From Gryganskiella cystojenkinii (taxonomy: Eukaryota; Mortierellomycota; Mortierellomycetes; Mortierellales; Mortierellaceae), in assembly GCA_015852425.1 (NCBI GenBank), contig JAAAIG010001076.1, forward strand, positions 1-11,036: a DNA stretch of 11,036 nucleotides. The letters are read 5' to 3'. The stretch's first letter is position 1, and every line of letters begins with the position of its first letter. Positions 7,530 to 11,036 of this stretch are shown piece by piece. Below the pieces are notes generated by a model that did not search any database, was not told the origin of the DNA, and worked only from the letters and a program-made list of their open reading frames with translations. Made by a program: the position numbers and the translations under genes.

Positions 7530-8936
7530 ATGCCGCAGCTGCTGGAATCAACTCGTACATATCTCAAGACCTCGACCAAGCTAGGTCGAAGACTGAGTAG
7601 CTACAGGGATGATTCAAGTGCCAGTGAGGCCAGTCTCGCCGAGGCCACCATCCTCCCTCCCTCTTCGACCTATCAGGAAGCCACTCAGCACCAGCGCCGC
7701 CCCTCATCTCAGAAACGCCTCTCGGCTCTGTTCACTTTTGATGGCTGGAATAACAATAGCAGCAGTAACAACAACAGGAAGTCGATTTCCTATGAGGATC
7801 GTGCTTTAAGCAGCAAAGTCGGACCTGAGACGCAACAAGAACAGCCCTCAGGGGTAGAGGCTGTGCCAAGGCCTAGCAGCGAGGATTTAAAAAAGAAGAA
7901 GCGCAAGAGCAGCAGCAGTCGCACCAAGAGCACAGGTAGCGACAAGATGATTACGATTCCGAGTCCGACCTCCACTTTGGATATGCCGCCCTTGCCCTTG
8001 GCCCATGCGACACCTATTTCACAGTCACTGAGAAACAATCACCGCAGCTCAAGGTCGTACCAGCTCCAACGAACGACCATGTGCACAGAGGATGAAGATC
8101 AAAGTGTCTCTCGAGGTAGATCCCTCACGGTCTCAGTCCCGACCACGGTCCATGCCTCGTCTTCCTTTTATGAGTCCGACCCTTCGAGTGAGCACGGTTC
8201 GGTGAAGCAACAGCAATCTCAACAGTCGCATGCCTGGCGACGACAGTTACTAGAAGAGAGCATCATGCACTCCCTGCAGCTTGGTTACGGTGCTCCATCC
8301 CCAGCGTCGCCACATCCTCGATCTTCAACTTCGACCTCTTCCAGACACCGATCCCGTTCCCGGTCTCGATCCCGATCGTCCTTGAAGCGGAGTGCTTTGG
8401 GTCGTAGTCGCAAGGTCCGTGAACAACAAGCGGCCAAGGTGTCGGCAGAGATGTCGAAGGATTTGCCACCTTGCCCGGCTGGACCCTTGCAAGAGTTAGT
8501 TATTGTCGATCGCGGCCTGCCCCAGGTCCTTCAGGGGAACAAGACTGTCAACAGCAGCAACAACACTCTTGGTCAAAAGAACAGCCCTTATCAGTTGTTG
8601 TTGAACCCGTCCTCGACCAATATCACACATTCATTTGCGAGCTTTACTCTCGAGTTGGATGAACATCAGGTCCCTCATGTGATGTCAGCCTCGATGGTCC
8701 CGAATCTCTTCAAGATCAAGGTTCCGACCACGACGACTTCTTCATCGTCAGTTGAGGCAACTGCGTCTCGTCCTCGAGGACGCAAAGAGTCTGTGTCATC
8801 CATCCTCAAATTTGGAGGCAATAACGGCAGCAACTACTCGCCTCGCGTCTTGACTGGAAGACTCGGTTTGCCCGTGGACGACGAATCCAAGGAAAACCGG
8901 ATCCCTGCTTCCTCTACACCTGTCGTGACCCTTTGA
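7530..8936 (+). CDS. Unidentified Ser/Arg-rich, largely disordered protein (468 aa)
   Basis: Single-exon gene. The start is chosen because it is the first ATG after an 809-nt ATG-free leader and has A at -3. I do not recognise the family. Most of the protein is low-complexity: Ser/Asn runs at 75-82, a basic KKKKRK cluster at 121-126 followed by SSSSR (probable nuclear localisation signal), a PPLP motif at 153-156, a Q-rich patch at 227-232 and an RS-dipeptide stretch at 272-284. Three ordered-looking islands stand out: WRRQLLEESIMHSLQLGYG (236-254), the segment 368-397 (SFASFTLELDEHQVPHVMSA then SMVPNLFKIK), and KESVSSILKFGG (419-430). Basic sites of the R-x-x-S kind (RRLSS at 20, RRPSS at 56, RGRSLT at 195) suggest phosphorylation. 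A KEN motif followed by RIP is at 454-459. It could be a nuclear or signalling regulator; function is unknown. Confidence 0.85.
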   Translation: MPQLLESTRTYLKTSTKLGRRLSSYRDDSSASEASLAEATILPPSSTYQEATQHQRRPSSQKRLSALFTFDGWNNNSSSNNNRKSISYEDRALSSKVGPETQQEQPSGVEAVPRPSSEDLKKKKRKSSSSRTKSTGSDKMITIPSPTSTLDMPPLPLAHATPISQSLRNNHRSSRSYQLQRTTMCTEDEDQSVSRGRSLTVSVPTTVHASSSFYESDPSSEHGSVKQQQSQQSHAWRRQLLEESIMHSLQLGYGAPSPASPHPRSSTSTSSRHRSRSRSRSRSSLKRSALGRSRKVREQQAAKVSAEMSKDLPPCPAGPLQELVIVDRGLPQVLQGNKTVNSSNNTLGQKNSPYQLLLNPSSTNITHSFASFTLELDEHQVPHVMSASMVPNLFKIKVPTTTTSSSSVEATASRPRGRKESVSSILKFGGNNGSNYSPRVLTGRLGLPVDDESKENRIPASSTPVVTL

Positions 8937-9435
8937 AAAGTTTTATCGATAGCTCCCTCTTCGATACTTTTATGTTTTTTGTTTTTTTTTGTTTTTCACT
9001 TGTTATTTTCTTTGTGCAATACTTTTCAATACCCCAGTCCAATACCCCTTCCCCTTCAGCATACAGAAAAAAGTTTTGGCATACAATAGTTTAGTTGTTT
9101 TTATTAATCTCTCTCTCTCTCTCGAAAACCCCTTCCCAAAGGATATCTTCCTTGGCACCTTTCTTACATTATTACAAAAGCCTTGGATTTTTTTTTTAAA
9201 TTTTTTTTTTTTTTCTTGTTTTTTTGATCTTTCCCTTCCTTACAGACGCTCAGAACTTCATGATCCACCATAGTGCCCCTCGAGTCTTCGATCTGTGCTC
9301 ACTTTTTTTTTTTTCTTTTTCTTTTTTTTTCCGGCCCATACACATTTTTGACCCCTTCCTCTTTCCTTTTGAATTGGTGACGAAGCTCTTCGAAACGCCA
9401 CCATTTTTTTTTTTTTTTTGAATTAAAAAAATCTT
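8937..9435 (+). other. T-rich 3' region of the 7530 gene
   Basis: Sequence after the TGA stop is dominated by T and pyrimidine runs, including long T tracts around 9189-9222, 9303-9331 and 9404-9420, and a (CT)7 repeat at 9109-9122. No convincing AATAAA follows the stop; ATTAATCT at 9102 is the nearest A/T-rich element. This is probably 3'UTR plus terminator sequence. Frames here are only Phe/Lys-rich products of homopolymers. Confidence 0.55.
9109..9122 (+). repeat. (CT)7 microsatellite
   Basis: Seven uninterrupted CT units in the 3' region of the 7530 gene, preceded by TTTTTATTAAT. Confidence 0.9.
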
Positions 9436-9499
9436 TCGCGCGCGAGTCACGCGTTGTTCCATTTGCAGTATTGTGGATCATTATTTACTAACAAAAGAC

Positions 9500-9524
9500 A
9501 CCCCTATCTTAATAGACTAGGGGT
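9500..9524. repeat. Hairpin-forming inverted repeat
   Basis: ACCCCTA (9500-9506) pairs with TAGGGGT (9518-9524) and the stem continues with TCT/AGA across one bulged C, closing on a TAAT loop, giving 10 base pairs in 25 nt. The 8-mer ACCCCTAG recurs at 9919-9926. Confidence 0.8.
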
Positions 9525-9975
9525 AAATAGACAGCGGAAAGTCATAGAAGGACCGATGATTCACTTGATGATGAGCGACACTTACTGTTCAAGAGAAAGA
9601 CTTTTTTTTTGGTGTTCATTTGCCACCAGCTTTTCTAATATGCTTTGGCCCAAGTATCATGCACGATTCGATAGTACGATAAGTATGGATGGTTAAGATA
9701 ATACAATTCAGAAACACGAAAGCAGTAGAAGAATGATAGGAAAATACGTCCTCAGGACTACGGGTGAAGGGTGGGATGACGACCTTCGATGGAGGAATGA
9801 CCACCTTTTATGTGTTTTGTGGACTCCGTCCACGCAAAGGAATAAGGGAAGCATGCGTCGCATGAATCAGAAGACCGAGAGGCACCGGCCCGAACACACA
9901 ATCAACACTCTAATACTCACCCCTAGAGCTAAGCGAAGAGGACGACAGAGAATGACAAAAACAACGGAAATCAAC

Positions 9976-10003
9976 CCCGTCTCTTGTGGCGACTGGAGAC
10001 GGG
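9976..10003. repeat. 8-bp inverted repeat CCCGTCTC / GAGACGGG
   Basis: Perfect 8-bp arms at 9976-9983 and 9996-10003 around a 12-nt spacer. It could be an RNA hairpin or a protein-binding site; nothing else identifies it. Confidence 0.85.
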
Positions 10004-10262
10004 ATGTGGTTCAAGGATACAGGGGAAAACGGAAACAGCGGTTGATCACTTTGCTATTTTTTTTTCCGCTGATGAACGATAGAGAGGAACAATGTTACAT
10101 AAGGTACCTTGATCGAGAAAATTAAAAAAATGAATAAAAAAAACGATGGCGGGAGAGACAATTCATTCTAGACATGGACCCGGACCGTGGTCTTTTTCTT
10201 TTTCTTATTGTGATACCAAGGGTGACATGTAGCCCTTTGATGCATAAAAAGGGAAGAAGGGA

Positions 10263-10287
10263 AAAAAGGGTTGGACCAACCTTTTTT
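10263..10287. repeat. 25-bp near-perfect palindrome
   Basis: The palindrome is centred on A10275 with 11 of 12 positions pairing: core GGTTGG-A-CCAACC, one G/T mismatch at 10268/10282, then five A-T pairs. It lies about 110 bp before the ATG-free leader at the right end, a suitable position for a dimeric transcription-factor site. Confidence 0.9.
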
Positions 10288-10305
10288 GCCTGCAAGAACG
10301 ACCTG

Positions 10306-10326
10306 AAGGGAAGGGAAGGGAAGGGG
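10306..10326 (+). repeat. GGGAA tandem repeat
   Basis: A short run of about four GGGAA-type units (GAAGGGAAGGGAAGGGAAGG), purine-rich on the plus strand, in contrast with the pyrimidine-rich leader that follows. Similar GGGAAG units occur just upstream around 10250-10262. Confidence 0.75.
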
Positions 10327-10396
10327 CACGGTTGCCTTTTCCGTAATTGAGAAAGCTGGTAGGAAAAAAACATTGGCGTCCATGCGTGCTTGCATG

Positions 10397-10978
10397 CGAC
10401 CCCATCGGTGTTTGATTTTTTTTGATTTCCAAGGTCCTTCGTCTGTCTCTTCTTTTGTTCTCGTTCTTCTTCAGTTTTCGCCGCCGTCATCCCCTCCCTT
10501 TCTTCCCTCCAATTTTTCGATTCGTCTCTCCCTATCTTGTTTTTTTCCTCACTTTCTTTCTGGCCTCCCTTATTATCCGTCTCTTCTCTCGCCATTTTTC
10601 TCAGCTGAAAACCAGATTTAAAGATCAAGAAAGAACTCTCCACAACATCCCTTATTCTTTTTCCCCAAAAACGTCCCAGAACGTCGACCTTGCTGTCCCC
10701 TTTCCCTTTCCTTAATCTTCTCTACGTCTCTCCTTCTCGGCTACTTTCCCTCCTCTTTCTTTCCCTCTCTCTACAATTTGAGAATCTGCCTTTTCTCAAC
10801 ATACGCTGTCACTCACTCCCTCCCTCTCTCTCCCCTCCGTGGTCGAAACATCTCTTCTGACGCAACCGCTTATCTTTTTGCCATCAGACAACAACAGAAA
10901 GAAAAACCACCTTTAGCGAAAATTAGTCTCTTCGCCACTGCAACTGGAAACAGAAAAAGAAAACATATCTCCTGTCGA

Positions 10979-11036
<58 letters not shown>
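10397..11036 (+). promoter_or_regulatory. Second long ATG-free pyrimidine-rich leader, probably of a gene beyond the right edge
   Basis: After the ATG at 10394 there are 640 nt to the window end without any plus-strand ATG. The stretch is strongly C/T-rich with CA-rich patches towards the end (CAACAACAG near 10890), the same architecture as 6721-7529. No convincing splice donor is visible. I infer a plus-strand gene whose coding sequence starts outside. Confidence 0.5.
10983..11036 (+). repeat. (CT)27 microsatellite at the window edge
   Basis: Twenty-seven uninterrupted CT units occupy the final 54 bases and reach the last base of the window. The sequence may simply continue, or the contig may end here because assembly stopped in the repeat. 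Confidence 0.97.

Larger units (their letters stand above)
9436..10396. other. Intergenic stretch with several inverted repeats, no recognisable gene
   Basis: More balanced in composition than its T-rich and C/T-rich flanks. It contains the palindrome TCGCGCGCGA (9436-9445), a hairpin at 9500-9524, a short hairpin GTGGAC-TCC-GTCCAC at 9819-9833, a palindrome CATGCG-T-CGCATG at 9852-9864, a hairpin at 9976-10003 and a 25-bp palindrome at 10263-10287. The longest plus-strand frame here (9733-10125) resembles no protein family and is probably fortuitous. The stretch may be upstream regulatory DNA for the next plus-strand gene or may encode an untranslated RNA; the sequence alone does not decide. 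Confidence 0.5.

Noticed and set aside
9562..9580. TGATGATGAG, a possible snoRNA box C
   Set aside because: No CTGA box D with terminal stem at a suitable distance downstream.
9940..9955. ACAGAGAA string resembling the U6 snRNA ACAGAGA box
   Set aside because: The required neighbouring AGC triad and the rest of U6 are absent.
9733..10125. 130-codon plus-strand frame
   Set aside because: No recognisable domain; composition and the Phe run come from homopolymers, and it overlaps inverted repeats. Kept as probably fortuitous.
10282..10287. Hairpin plus T run resembling a bacterial intrinsic terminator
   Set aside because: The genome is eukaryotic, with spliceosomal introns; the T run is simply one wing of the palindrome.
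10122..10643. 173-codon minus-strand frame rich in Lys/Glu
   Set aside because: It is the antisense of a pyrimidine-rich leader; composition alone explains the open frame.

Overview
The window looks like nuclear DNA from a fungus, most likely an early-diverging one (Mucoromycota, perhaps Mortierella-like). The evidence is spliceosomal introns of about 80-140 nt with GTAAGT/GTAATG-type donors, CTNA-type branch points, A-rich start contexts, many homopolymer A/T runs and very pyrimidine-rich promoter/leader regions. The lineage call is an inference from gene architecture. I saw no bacterial, viral, transposon or CRISPR signatures, and no rRNA or tRNA gene.

Left part (1-4000, minus strand). A 60S ribosomal protein eL8 gene (RPL8/L7a family) runs off the left edge. 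Its first coding exon is probably just the ATG (983-981), followed by a long intron with strong hairpins and then the main exon (517-1). About 190 bp upstream ends a complete three-exon gene (3790-1171) for an 803-residue M3 zinc oligopeptidase of the OpdA / organellar oligopeptidase type. It has the HEFGH site and a mitochondrial-type N-terminal extension.

Middle (4007-5371, plus strand). Divergent from the peptidase across a 216-bp shared promoter is a gene split into seven small exons. Spliced, it gives a 242-residue coiled-coil protein whose C-terminus carries the signature of the inner-kinetochore protein CENP-H. No exon reads alone as a recognisable protein, so ORF calling misses it.

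Right part (5372-11036). About 1.35 kb after CENP-H has no recognisable gene and holds an A22 tract and CAA-rich repeats. It is followed by a promoter region with short repeated motifs and an 809-nt stretch without a single ATG on the plus strand, directly before a single-exon gene (7530-8936) for a 468-residue, largely disordered protein I cannot identify. After a T-rich 3' region, 9440-10400 contains several inverted repeats. From 10397 to the end a second ATG-free, pyrimidine-rich leader begins and runs into a (CT)27 microsatellite at the window edge, so another plus-strand gene probably starts just outside.

The genes form no pathway: they are housekeeping (translation, mitochondrial peptide turnover), chromosome segregation, and one unknown. 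The points most worth attention are the hidden CENP-H gene, the twin long ATG-free leaders with their upstream repeats and palindromes, and the structured intron of eL8.
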